A DNA stretch of 53,262 bases from Nonomuraea ceibae. GTDB taxonomy: Bacteria > Actinomycetota > Actinomycetes > Streptosporangiales > Streptosporangiaceae. This document shows positions 1-8,022 of this stretch, piece after piece. How positions within the stretch are numbered: position 1 is the first letter of the stretch; the number at the start of each line of letters is the position of its first letter. The notes under the pieces are model-generated. The model ran no database searches. It was not told where the DNA came from and was given only the letters and a program-made list of their open reading frames with translations. The stretch spans positions 1-53,262 of the forward strand of contig NZ_JAHKRO010000067.1 in assembly GCF_019396325.1 (NCBI RefSeq), read 5' to 3'. Both the position numbers and the translations under genes were made by a program.

Positions 1-3000
1 GGGGGGGCGGCCGCCGCGGAGGAGGCAGGCGCCCGCCGCCAGCATGGCGTCGGCCTCGTCGAGCCGGTGGCCGAGCTCCCGGTGCAGCTCGGCGGCCCGC
101 AGCGCGTCTCCGGCCGCCCCCTCCGGGAGGCGGGCCGACACCGTGAGCGCCTGCCCTTCCAGCCGCCGCAGCCCGTGCGCGCGGGCGAGCGCGAGCGCCT
201 CGGAAACGCGCCGGGCGGCCTCCCCGGAGGTCCCCGCGCGCTGCCGCATCGTCGCCAGCAGGAGGTGGGCGCGGGCCTTGGGGTACGGGTGCGCCCCCCG
301 CTCGGCGTAGGAGGCGACCACCCGCTCCAGGAGCGCGCACCTCCCGTCGAGGTCCGCGGTCTCGTCCACCCAGGCCAGCGTGGACAGCGCCTCGTCGTGC
401 TCGCCCGCGACCCCCCTGCCGCGCGTGGCCTCGACGGCCCGGCGCGCGTGCTCCACGGCGGCGCCGACGTCGCCGCGCAGGTAGTGGGTCATGGCGACGC
501 TGCCGTAGGCCGCCGCCTCCCGGAAGCGCGAGCCGAACTCCGGCTCGCCGCCGAGCGCCACCCCGAACGCCTCCTCGGCCGCGCCCAGGTCGCCGAGCGC
601 CAGGTGCACGTCCCCCAGGATCGCGTACGCGCGCCCGCGCCACGACCGGCTGCCGCCGAGCTCCCGGAACAGGTCGATGGCGCGCCGCTGCTGCTCCAGC
701 GCCTCCCCGGCCCGTCCCTGCCACAGCAGGGCGAGGGCGTGGTTCTCCAGGGTGGCGGCCAGTTTGGCCGACGGTTCGAGCTTCTCCCAGACGCGGATGA
801 CGCGCTCGTAGTGGCGGGTGCTGCCGGCGAGGTCGCCGCGGCTGGTGCCCGCCGTGGCCAGGTTGGTCAGCGTCATGAGCACGCCGGGCGTCCAGCCGAT
901 GTCCTCGTAGTGGGCCGAGGCGCGCTCGTAGTGGGCGATGGCGGCGTGCGGGTCGTTGAGCACGAGCCGGGCGTTGCCCAGCGTGTGGTGCATGCTGCCC
1001 TGCCCGGCGGTGTCGCCGGCCTGTTCGGCGGCGCGCAGCCCGGCGCGGGCCAGGGAGAGGATCACCTCCAGGTGGACGCGCCCGTTCATGAACGCGCGCA
1101 GCACCTCGATCAGCCGCCACAGCATCCGGTGCGCGCCGAGCTGGATCGCCTGGTCGAGGACGGCGAGCAGGTTGTGCTGTTCGGCGTCGAGCCAGGCGCG
1201 GGCCCGGGCGGGGTCGTCGAGCGGCTCGGCGTCGAGCGGCGGGTCGTCGGCGCTGAGCGGCAGCAGCTCGTTGGCGGGCGCGAGGAGGGCGGCGGCGGCC
1301 CGCGCCGTGTGCAGGTAGTAGGCGTGCAGGCGGGTGCGGGCGGGCTCGTCGTCCGGCTGCCGCCGCTCGCGCGCGTACAGGTGGATCAGGTCGTGCAGGC
1401 GGAAGCGGCCGGGCGCGTGCTCCTCGATGAGGTGGGCGGAGGCGAGCGCGCCCAGCAGGCGCGTGGCCGTGGCGGCGTCGGCGCCGGCGAGCCGGGACGC
1501 GGTGGCCACGGTGAAGTCGCAGCCCGGCGCCAGCCCGAACCGGCGGAACAGCAGCGCGGCGTCGGGGGCGAGCGAGGCGTACGAGCGGCCGAAGGCGGTG
1601 GCGACGGCCGCCCGCGGGTCGCCTTCGACGCTGAGCGTGCGCCACCGGTCGGCGCGCAGCTCCGCGGTGTAGCTCTCGACGCCGAGGCCGGGCCGGGCGG
1701 CGAGGTTGGCGCCCGCGATGCGCAGGGCGAGCGGCAGGTGGCCGCAGAGCCCGGCCATCTCGGCGACCGCCCCGGGCTCGGCGCCGATCCGGTCGGGCCC
1801 GGCCACGTCGGCGAGCAGGTCGCGGGCCTCGACGGGGGTGAGCGTGCCGAGCGTCAGGCTGCGGGCGCCCTCCAGGGCGACCAGGCCGCGCAGGCTGTCG
1901 CGGCTGGTGACGATCACGGCGCAGCCGGTGCCGCCCGGCAGCAGGGGGCGCACCTGGCCGGCGTTCGCGGCGTTGTCGAGGACGACGAGCAGCCGCCGGC
2001 CTGCCGTGAGAGAGCGGTAGAGGTCGGCCTGTTCGGTCGCGCCCGCGGGGACGGAGCCGACGCCGAGCGCCCGCAGGCAGCGGGTGAGCGCGCGTTCGGG
2101 GGGCACCGGGTCGCCCTGGCCGTAGCCGTTGAGGTCGACGTGGAGCTGCCCGTCGGGGAACTCGGCCGCCAGCCGGTGCCCGGCCCGCACGGCCAGCGCC
2201 GACTTCCCGGCCCCGGCGGCCCCGGTGACGAGTACGATCTGGCGCTCGCGGAGCAGCGCGCAGAGCCGGTCGAGCTCGGCCCGGCGGCCGGCGAACCCGG
2301 CGGTCTCCATGGGGAGCTGCCTCGGCACCACCCGCCCGCCCGCCGGAGCGGGCGAACCAGACGCGGACGAGCTGGACGCGGGCGAGCCAGGCGCAGTCGA
2401 ACCGGGCGCGCGCGAACCGGGCGACGTCGTCTGCGGGTGGCCGGTCGTCAGCACCACGCGCCCGGCCGACGGCGGCGGGGCGCCGGACAGGATGCTCGCG
2501 TGCAGGTCGCGCAGGCGGGGCCCGGGGTCCACGCCCAGCTCGTGCGCGAACAGCCGCCGGACCTCCCGGAACAGCTCCAGCGCCTCCGGCGCGCGCCCGC
2601 CGTGCCACAGCGCGACCATGGCCAGCTCGTGCGGCCGTTCGCGGAACGGCTGCTCGTGCCGCAGCTCCCGCAGCACGACCGGCACCTCGTGGTGGCGGCC
2701 CAGCTCGGCCAGCGCGGCGGCGTACTCCTCCAGCAGCGCCCACCGCTCCTCCAGCAGCGGCCCGCGCACCCGCTGGTCGACCCAGACGCCGCCGATGCCC
2801 TGGAGCGGCTGGCCGCGCCACTCGTCCAGGGCCCGCGACCAGGCGCGGGCGGCGTCGGCGGGCCGGGCGGCGGCGCGCCCTTCGGCGGCCAGGCGGCGGA
2901 ACCGGCCGAGGTCGACCCGGTCGGCGGGCACGGCCAGCGCGTAGCCGGCCGCGCCGCTGTCGATCAGGTCACCGGCGGCCTTGCGGAGCTGGGACACGTG

Positions 3001-3195
3001 CCCCTGCACGATGGTCTTGGCGGTCTTGGGCGGTTCGTCGTCCCACAGGGCCTCGCTCAGCCGCTCCACGGACACGTAGCCGCCGAGGTGCGCGGCGAGC
3101 AGCCCGGCGACGCACCTCTGCTGGGCTCCCCCCAGCGGCACCCCCGAACCGCCGCCGTCCCGCACCTCCACCGGGCCGAGCACGCGGATGTCCAC
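1..3195 (-). CDS. SARP/AfsR-type transcriptional regulator (BTAD, NB-ARC, TPR), 3' end outside window
   Basis: This is a cytoplasmic regulator of the SARP/AfsR class, usually an activator of secondary metabolism. The frame starts VDIRVLGPVEVR, a typical winged-helix DNA-binding N-terminus (about residues 1-95). A BTAD helical domain follows (about 100-240), then an NB-ARC ATPase with Walker A GAAGAGKS near residue 325, and TPR-like helices (about 700-1065). The frame is open to base 1, so the C-terminus is missing. The GTG at 3195 is chosen because an in-frame stop lies 15-18 bases upstream. A TATGCT box 8 bases upstream with no Shine-Dalgarno (SD) suggests a leaderless mRNA. The opposite strand is also open but carries no recognisable protein. 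Target genes cannot be told from this window. Confidence 0.9.
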   Translation of the reverse strand, partial: MDIRVLGPVEVRDGGGSGVPLGGAQQRCVAGLLAAHLGGYVSVERLSEALWDDEPPKTAKTIVQGHVSQLRKAAGDLIDSGAAGYALAVPADRVDLGRFRRLAAEGRAAARPADAARAWSRALDEWRGQPLQGIGGVWVDQRVRGPLLEERWALLEEYAAALAELGRHHEVPVVLRELRHEQPFRERPHELAMVALWHGGRAPEALELFREVRRLFAHELGVDPGPRLRDLHASILSGAPPPSAGRVVLTTGHPQTTSPGSRAPGSTAPGSPASSSSASGSPAPAGGRVVPRQLPMETAGFAGRRAELDRLCALLRERQIVLVTGAAGAGKSALAVRAGHRLAAEFPDGQLHVDLNGYGQGDPVPPERALTRCLRALGVGSVPAGATEQADLYRSLTAGRRLLVVLDNAANAGQVRPLLPGGTGCAVIVTSRDSLRGLVALEGARSLTLGTLTPVEARDLLADVAGPDRIGAEPGAVAEMAGLCGHLPLALRIAGANLAARPGLGVESYTAELRADRWRTLSVEGDPRAAVATAFGRSYASLAPDAALLFRRFGLAPGCDFTVATASRLAGADAATATRLLGALASAHLIEEHAPGRFRLHDLIHLYARERRQPDDEPARTRLHAYYLHTARAAAALLAPANELLPLSADDPPLDAEPLDDPARARAWLDAEQHNLLAVLDQAIQLGAHRMLWRLIEVLRAFMNGRVHLEVILSLARAGLRAAEQAGDTAGQGSMHHTLGNARLVLNDPHAAIAHYERASAHYEDIGWTPGVLMTLTNLATAGTSRGDLAGSTRHYERVIRVWEKLEPSAKLAATLENHALALLWQGRAGEALEQQRRAIDLFRELGGSRSWRGRAYAILGDVHLALGDLGAAEEAFGVALGGEPEFGSRFREAAAYGSVAMTHYLRGDVGAAVEHARRAVEATRGRGVAGEHDEALSTLAWVDETADLDGRCALLERVVASYAERGAHPYPKARAHLLLATMRQRAGTSGEAARRVSEALALARAHGLRRLEGQALTVSARLPEGAAGDALRAAELHRELGHRLDEADAMLAAGACLLRGGRPP

Positions 3196-3203
3196 AACGT
3201 CCG

Positions 3204-3209
3204 AGCATA
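3204..3209 (-). promoter_or_regulatory. Candidate -10 box (TATGCT) of leaderless SARP gene
   Basis: TATGCT on the minus strand ends 8 bases before the GTG start and there is no ribosome-binding site between. No convincing -35 hexamer was seen. Confidence 0.4.
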
Positions 3210-3236
3210 ATCACGCGGGCGAGCCGGGCGAGTTGA

Positions 3237-4139
3237 TCAGGCGGGCGCCTTCATCAGCTCGCGTGAGACCTCGCCGAGGACGCCGCCGACGCCCCGGTCC
3301 AGGGCGGCCTTGGCGTGGCGGACGGCGTCCAGCGTGTTGCCCGCGGCGCTGGGCGAGTCCTCGACGCTCATGCGCACCTCGACCTCCAGCGGCGACCCGC
3401 CGAACCCCTCGCCTTCGAGGCGGATGTAGGCGACCTTGCGGTCCTCCAGGAACGGGATGTAGTCGGCGCCGACGTGGGCGGCGGTGCCCGCGCCCGCGAC
3501 CTTGGTGGCCCGCTTGGTCTGCATGCTCACGGGGTCGAGCAGGTTGAGGAAGTCCATGTTGCCGCCGCCGAGCAGCTGGTAGCCGTCGCCGAGCCGTACC
3601 CCTCCCGAGGTGAGGGCGTCGACGAGCGCGCGGTGCACCAGCGTGGCGCCGAAGGAGCTCTTCAGGTCGTCGCCGACCAGCGGCAGCCCGGCGGCGGCGA
3701 ACCGGGCGGCCCACTCGGGCGAGCGGGCGAGCACGGCGGGCATGCAGTTGACGTAGGCGCAGCCGGCCGCGAGGGCCGCCTCCGCGTACATCTCGCTCTC
3801 GCGCTGGGCGCCGGCCGGCAGGAAGCTGACCGCGACGTGGGCGCCGCGCAGCCGTTCCGCGGCCTCGTGCGGGGCGGCCACCTCGACGCCGAGGCAGGGC
3901 ACGTCGGCGAACTTGCGCGCGTTGTTGGGCGCCGCCCAGATCGCCTCGGACAGGTCGAGGCCGATCTTGCCGGGGTCGGCGTCGAAGGCGGCCGTGAAGC
4001 GCACCTGGGAGACGGCGTAGCCGGCGCAGATCGGGTTCCGCAGGCCGGGGGCGTCACCGTCGCGGTAGTACTCCACCCCCTGGACGAGGGAGGACGCGCA
4101 GTTGCCCACGCCGATCAAGGCCACGTTCACAGTCGTCAT
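3237..4139 (-). CDS. Short myo-inositol-1-phosphate synthase family protein
   Basis: The 300-residue protein resembles actinobacterial inositol-1-phosphate synthase (Ino1), which makes inositol 3-phosphate from glucose 6-phosphate with NAD as cofactor. Visible signatures are the NAD-binding GVGNCASSL at residues 10-18, GDDLKSSFGAT in the catalytic region, GGGNMDFLNLLD, and DSPSAAGNTLDAVR near the end. Actinobacterial Ino1 is normally about 360 residues; this copy lacks inserted segments in the middle and the usual C-terminal extension. It may be a secondary-metabolism or diverged paralog rather than the housekeeping enzyme. The ATG at 4139 begins the conserved MTTVNVALIGVGN; the upstream extension is not conserved-looking. 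It is divergent from the NADH dehydrogenase, with 59 bases between. Confidence 0.85.
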   Translation of the reverse strand: MTTVNVALIGVGNCASSLVQGVEYYRDGDAPGLRNPICAGYAVSQVRFTAAFDADPGKIGLDLSEAIWAAPNNARKFADVPCLGVEVAAPHEAAERLRGAHVAVSFLPAGAQRESEMYAEAALAAGCAYVNCMPAVLARSPEWAARFAAAGLPLVGDDLKSSFGATLVHRALVDALTSGGVRLGDGYQLLGGGNMDFLNLLDPVSMQTKRATKVAGAGTAAHVGADYIPFLEDRKVAYIRLEGEGFGGSPLEVEVRMSVEDSPSAAGNTLDAVRHAKAALDRGVGGVLGEVSRELMKAPA

Positions 4140-4198
4140 GCGTGGATTTTCCCGTATCCGCAGGTTCGCGTGGCCCAGTCCACGGAAGGGCCTTTCAC

Positions 4199-5539
4199 GT
4201 GACACGTATCGCGATCGTGGGCAGCGGATTCGGCGGCTTCGCCTGTGCCAGGCTCCTCGAACGGCGGCTGCGGCCAGGCGAGGCGGAGATCGTCCTCATC
4301 ACGCCCAAGGACTACAGCCTCTACCTGCCCCTGCTGCCCCAGGTCGCCGCCGGGGTGCTGCAGCCGCGCTCGATCGTGGCGCCGCTGCACACCAAGCTGC
4401 GTCACGCCAAGCTGCTGCCGGGCGTCGCGATGGACGTGGATCTCGACTCCCGCACGTGCGAGGTGTTCAAGATCAGCGGGGAGACCGTGCGGGTGCCGTT
4501 CGACGTGATCGTGCTGGCTCCGGGCAGCAAGACGCGCACGTTCGACATCCCGGGCCTGTCCGAGCACGCGCGCGGCATGAAGACGCTGGCCGAGGCCGTG
4601 TACCTGCGCGACCAGGTGATCGCCCAGCTGGAGCTGGCGGCGATCGCCCACGACGCCGAGGAGCGGGCCTCGCGGTGCGGATTCCTGGTGGTGGGCGGCG
4701 GCTACTCGGGCGTCGAGACGGCGGCGACGCTCCAGCTCGTCACCCGCAAGGCGCTGCACCGCTTCCCCGGCCTGGACCCGGGGCTGGTCCGCTGGACGCT
4801 GATCGACATCGCGCCCAAGCTGATGCCGGAGCTCGGCGAGCAGCTCGGCGCCGCCGCGATGCGGCTGCTGCGGCATCGCGGCATCGACGTGCGGCTGGGC
4901 GTCACGGTGGAGCGGCTGACGGGCGAGTCGGCCGCGCTCACCGACGGCACCACGCTGCCCACGCGTACGGTCGTCTGGACCGCCGGGGTGACGCCGAGGC
5001 CGGTGGTGGCGAGCCTGGGCACCGAGACGGTCAAGGGACGGCTGGTGGTCGGCACCGACCTGGTGGTGCCGGGGCACGGCGGCGTGTTCGGGCTGGGTGA
5101 CGCGGCGGCGGTGCCGGACCTGACCAGCGCCTCCGGCCTGCCCTGCGCCCCGACGGCGCAGCACGCCCACCGGCAGGCGGCGACGGCCGCGTACAACGTG
5201 GTGGCGGCGCTGCGCGGGCGGCCGCTGCGCGAGTACCGGCACCACGACATCGGCTTCGTCGTGGACCTCGGCGGCGCGGACGCGGTGGCCAGGCCGTTCG
5301 GGATCGACCTGGCGGGCCCGCCCGCGCAGCTCGTGACGCGCGGCTATCACCTGCTGACGGCGCCCACGGGCCGTTCCAAGCTGCGCATCGGCGGCGACTG
5401 GCTGCTGAACGCGATCACCGGCGACGACCTGATCAGGCTCGACTTCCTCCAGGACACGCCGGGCACGCTCGACGACCTGGAGCACATGCCGATCAGGCGG
5501 GGCCAGAGCCGGGAGCGGGCAGGGGCACCCCCACGGTGA
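4199..5539 (+). CDS. ndh: Type II NADH dehydrogenase-like FAD oxidoreductase
   Basis: This 446-residue flavoprotein of the NDH-2 family would pass electrons from NADH to the quinone pool at the inner face of the membrane without pumping protons. The FAD-binding GSGFGG is at residues 8-13. The second dinucleotide motif (VVGGGYSGVETA) lies near residues 165-176, and the GLGDAAAVP motif of the family sits near 300. The GTG at 4199 follows the SD-like GGAAGGG at 4184-4190. No membrane segment is obvious, as is usual for NDH-2. Its last 47 bases overlap the convergent YiiX-like gene. A related flavin oxidoreductase with another acceptor is possible. Confidence 0.85.
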   Translation: MTRIAIVGSGFGGFACARLLERRLRPGEAEIVLITPKDYSLYLPLLPQVAAGVLQPRSIVAPLHTKLRHAKLLPGVAMDVDLDSRTCEVFKISGETVRVPFDVIVLAPGSKTRTFDIPGLSEHARGMKTLAEAVYLRDQVIAQLELAAIAHDAEERASRCGFLVVGGGYSGVETAATLQLVTRKALHRFPGLDPGLVRWTLIDIAPKLMPELGEQLGAAAMRLLRHRGIDVRLGVTVERLTGESAALTDGTTLPTRTVVWTAGVTPRPVVASLGTETVKGRLVVGTDLVVPGHGGVFGLGDAAAVPDLTSASGLPCAPTAQHAHRQAATAAYNVVAALRGRPLREYRHHDIGFVVDLGGADAVARPFGIDLAGPPAQLVTRGYHLLTAPTGRSKLRIGGDWLLNAITGDDLIRLDFLQDTPGTLDDLEHMPIRRGQSRERAGAPPR

Positions 5540-6140
5540 TCTCGTTGCCGAGCTTGTGCTCGCCGAGCAGCCCGAGGTCGTCGCCGCTCCAGAACCGGCC
5601 GGGGTCGTACCAGTTGGGGCGCCGGCCCGCGGGCAGCAACCCCATCTCCTCGTACGTGACGGCCACGATCTCGGCGCAGTAGGCGCGCTCCAGCGTGTGC
5701 TCGCGCTCGCGGCGGCGCAGTTTGGGCACGCGGCCGCGCAGCCAGCGCCCGGCCAGCCGGGCCGTCGAGGGGAACGGCGTGCCGTCGAGCCTGGCGACCG
5801 CGCGCAGCGCCGCGTCCTCCATCTCGCGGGTGGCCTGCGGTTCGAGCTGGCGCAGCCAGGCCCGCTGGCCGTAGCGGGCGGCCCAGACGGTGACGGCGTC
5901 GCGCAGGTCGTGCAGTTGCACGCCCCGGTGGTGGCCGCCGGCCCACAGGTCGGGCAGCGACCTGCCGAGCTCGGCGTGCCACATCATGGGCGGCAGGTCC
6001 TCGATGACGATCGCCATGCCCACGTGGTTGACCGGGCTGTTGGTCATCGTCTGGATGGCCCGGTCGGGCACCGAGCGCCCGCGGAAGACCCACAGGTCAC
6101 CGGTCCTGGTCAGCTCAACGGCCTCGTCGAGAGTCAGCAC
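5493..6140 (-). CDS. YiiX/YebB-like permuted NlpC/P60 cysteine hydrolase
   Basis: The 215-residue protein matches the circularly permuted papain-like fold (YiiX/YebB/DUF830 type). In these proteins a His near the N-terminus (NHVGMAIV, about residues 38-45) pairs with a Cys further on (YCAEIVAVTYEEMG, about residue 153). The family acts on amide or ester bonds, possibly in cell-wall or lipid substrates, but the substrate here is unknown. No signal peptide is seen. The GTG start at 6140 has no SD; a TAGGCT box at 6147-6152 ends 6 bases upstream, so the mRNA is probably leaderless. The gene is divergent from a 54-residue ORF at only 17 bases and convergent, with overlap, to ndh. Confidence 0.7.
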   Translation of the reverse strand: MLTLDEAVELTRTGDLWVFRGRSVPDRAIQTMTNSPVNHVGMAIVIEDLPPMMWHAELGRSLPDLWAGGHHRGVQLHDLRDAVTVWAARYGQRAWLRQLEPQATREMEDAALRAVARLDGTPFPSTARLAGRWLRGRVPKLRRREREHTLERAYCAEIVAVTYEEMGLLPAGRRPNWYDPGRFWSGDDLGLLGEHKLGNEITVGVPLPAPGSGPA

Positions 6141-6144
6141 ACGG

Positions 6145-6154
6145 CTAGCCTAGG
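6145..6154. promoter_or_regulatory. Overlapping divergent -10 boxes of two leaderless genes
   Basis: The near-palindromic CTAGCCTAGG holds TAGCCT on the plus strand (6146-6151) and TAGGCT on the minus strand (6152-6147). Each ends exactly 6 bases from a start codon: ATG 6158 (+) and GTG 6140 (-). Neither gene has an SD sequence. This fits one symmetric promoter core transcribing both ways. Confidence 0.45.
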
Positions 6155-6157
6155 CAC

Positions 6158-6322
6158 ATGCGCTGGTGGAAGATACTCGGGCTGGCCGGGATGGCGGGAG
6201 TGGCCGCGACCGGGGTGGCGATCGCGCGGGCCGAGCGGCGGCGCCGCGCCTACACCCCGGAGGAGATCAGGCAGCGGCTGCGCGAGCGGGCCGGGGATCA
6301 GCCGGAGGGCCGCAGGTCGTAG
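6158..6322 (+). CDS. 54-residue hypothetical membrane-anchored protein
   Basis: The short ORF encodes MRWWKILGLAGMAGVAATGV followed by AIARAERRRR and a charged tail, YTPEEIRQRLRERAG. That is one N-terminal membrane segment and a basic/acidic helical tail, a layout common in small actinobacterial membrane proteins. I do not recognise a family. Support for its reality is the TAGCCT box 6 bases upstream, typical of leaderless genes here. It overlaps the end of the convergent solute-binding protein by 25 bases. The function is unknown. Confidence 0.55.
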   Translation: MRWWKILGLAGMAGVAATGVAIARAERRRRAYTPEEIRQRLRERAGDQPEGRRS

Positions 6323-7860
6323 ACGAAGACGACGTCCGGGTAGGCCGGGTTGTCGTCGTAGCCCTGCACGCCGCCCAGGTAGGCGCGGCGGTAGTTGACC
6401 ACCCACGGCATCGCCGCGGCGGCCTGGTCGTCGAGGACCTGCTTGGTGGCGCGGGCGAACATCCGCTGGGCGGTCGCCCTGTCGGTCACGGTGAGCTCGG
6501 GCAGCGAGTCGAGCAGCGCGTCGGTCGCCGGGTGGTTGAGGTAGGCCAGGTTGAAGACGGGCGGGTTCGCGCTGCGGAAGACGTTGCCGAACCAGGAGTA
6601 GCCGTCGGCGTAGTCGGGCCACCAGTACATGACGAGGATGTCCTGGCCGCGTTTCTTGCCCAGCTCCCACTGCTGGGACCAGGGCAGGGCGCGCACCCGC
6701 AGCGTGATGCCGAGCCGGGCGAGCGTGGTGCGCAGGCTGCGGGCCAGCAGCCGCTGGTCGGTGTCGCCCTCGGTGTAGGTGAGCAGCAGGCGCAGCGGCC
6801 TTCCGCCGGGTCCGTAGCCGGCCTGGCGCAGCAGCCTGGTGGCGCCCGCCAGGTCCTGCCGCGGCGTCCGGCCGGGCACGTGGCCGACGAGCCCTTCGGG
6901 CACGACGCCGCTGGCGGGCGTGACCGCGCCGCGCAACGCCCTGACGACGCCCTCGTAGTCGACGGCCTTCTGGACGGCCCGCCGTACCCGCACGTCCTTC
7001 ATGGGGCCGGTCGCGGTGTTGAAGAGCATCATCGCCGTCTGGAACGAGGGCCGCTCGACCGTGCGCAGGCCCGGCGTGCGCTCGGCCCGCGCGTACAGGC
7101 GCGGGGCGAGCCGGTGCACGAACGTCGCCTCGCCGCGCGTCAGCAGCTGGAAGGCCCGTTCGGGCTCGGGCACCACGCGGAACTTGACCGAGCGGTAGTG
7201 CGGCCGGTCCCAGCCTCCCCAGTAGCGGTCGTACGACCGCAGCGTGAGCTCCTCCTCCTGGCCCCGCCGCCAGGAGGCCACCGTGTACGGCCCGGTCCCG
7301 GCGTCGCGGCCGGCGCCGAACCAGGCGGTCAGGTCGCCGGCCGCCTGGGTGTCGTAGACGTAGGCCGCGTAGGCGGAGGAGGCCACGACGTCCAGCGGGA
7401 CCGGGTAGCGCAGCGAGAACGTGACCGTGGCCGGGTCGTCGGCCCGGATGGAGGCGACGGAGTCCCAGATGTAGTGGGCCCCGGCCTTGAGCTGCCGGGT
7501 GCGCTCGATCGACGCCTTGACCGCGGCGGCGTCCAGCGGCCTGCCGGTGTGGAAGGTGACGCCCTGGCGCAGCGTGAACGTCCAGGTGCGGCCGTCGGCG
7601 GAGGAGCGCCACGAGGTGGCCAGGCGGGGGCCGGTCTTCTTGGTGACCGGGTTCCACAGGGTGAGGGTCTCGTAGATGTTCTGCATGGCGATGATCTCGT
7701 TGGAGTAGGACCGGGACGGGTCCCACTCCGTGATCACGCCGGTGTTCTCGACGTAGACGAACGCCGACTCCCCCGGTGACGCCTTCGGGACGGGCGCCTG
7801 AGCCGAGCAGGCCGCCAGTGTGATCACCAGCGCGGCGACCGCGGCGAGACGACGGCGCAA
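6298..7860 (-). CDS. ABC transporter substrate-binding lipoprotein (family 5), orphan paralog
   Basis: This lipoprotein of about 520 residues belongs to the SBP_bac_5 (DppA/OppA) family, which captures peptides or similar compounds outside the membrane. The lipobox LAAC puts the lipidated Cys near residue 18. It shares long stretches with the lipoprotein of the operon at 13771-15408 (for example SYSNEIIAM near the N-terminus, VMYW.PDYAD near the C-terminus, and the C-terminal YDLRPSG/YDLKPAA), so the two are clear paralogs. TTG 7860 is preferred to GTG 7863 because GGAG is then 5 rather than 2 bases away. No permease lies next to it; it may share the permeases of the neighbouring operon. Confidence 0.88.
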   Translation of the reverse strand: MRRRLAAVAALVITLAACSAQAPVPKASPGESAFVYVENTGVITEWDPSRSYSNEIIAMQNIYETLTLWNPVTKKTGPRLATSWRSSADGRTWTFTLRQGVTFHTGRPLDAAAVKASIERTRQLKAGAHYIWDSVASIRADDPATVTFSLRYPVPLDVVASSAYAAYVYDTQAAGDLTAWFGAGRDAGTGPYTVASWRRGQEEELTLRSYDRYWGGWDRPHYRSVKFRVVPEPERAFQLLTRGEATFVHRLAPRLYARAERTPGLRTVERPSFQTAMMLFNTATGPMKDVRVRRAVQKAVDYEGVVRALRGAVTPASGVVPEGLVGHVPGRTPRQDLAGATRLLRQAGYGPGGRPLRLLLTYTEGDTDQRLLARSLRTTLARLGITLRVRALPWSQQWELGKKRGQDILVMYWWPDYADGYSWFGNVFRSANPPVFNLAYLNHPATDALLDSLPELTVTDRATAQRMFARATKQVLDDQAAAAMPWVVNYRRAYLGGVQGYDDNPAYPDVVFVYDLRPSG

Positions 7861-8022
7861 CACTTCTCCCTCTGTGACCGATCTACTGGCGAAACCTACT
7901 GCATGATCAACGCCAAGTGTCCAAAAGTGCCGAAAAATTGGGCATTCCGGAGATCGAATTGCTATTCTCATGGCTTGTCCCGTCCGGGGTTGCCAGCAGG
8001 GGACCGACCGGAGTGAGGTGTC
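7861..8022. promoter_or_regulatory. Divergent intergenic region, SBP (-) / CvnA (+)
   Basis: This is 162 bases with an AT-rich core around 7900-7980, unlike the surrounding DNA, and should hold promoters for both flanking genes. TATTCT near 7962 with TTGGGC about 19 bases upstream is a weak plus-strand candidate. The SD for CvnA is GGAGTGAGG at 8010-8018. Confidence 0.4.

Noticed and set aside
67..3210. Long plus-strand open frame opposite the SARP gene
   Set aside because: The translation is Gly/Arg/Ala/Gln-rich without any family signature, while the minus strand encodes a full SARP with Walker A and BTAD motifs. High GC keeps antisense frames open.
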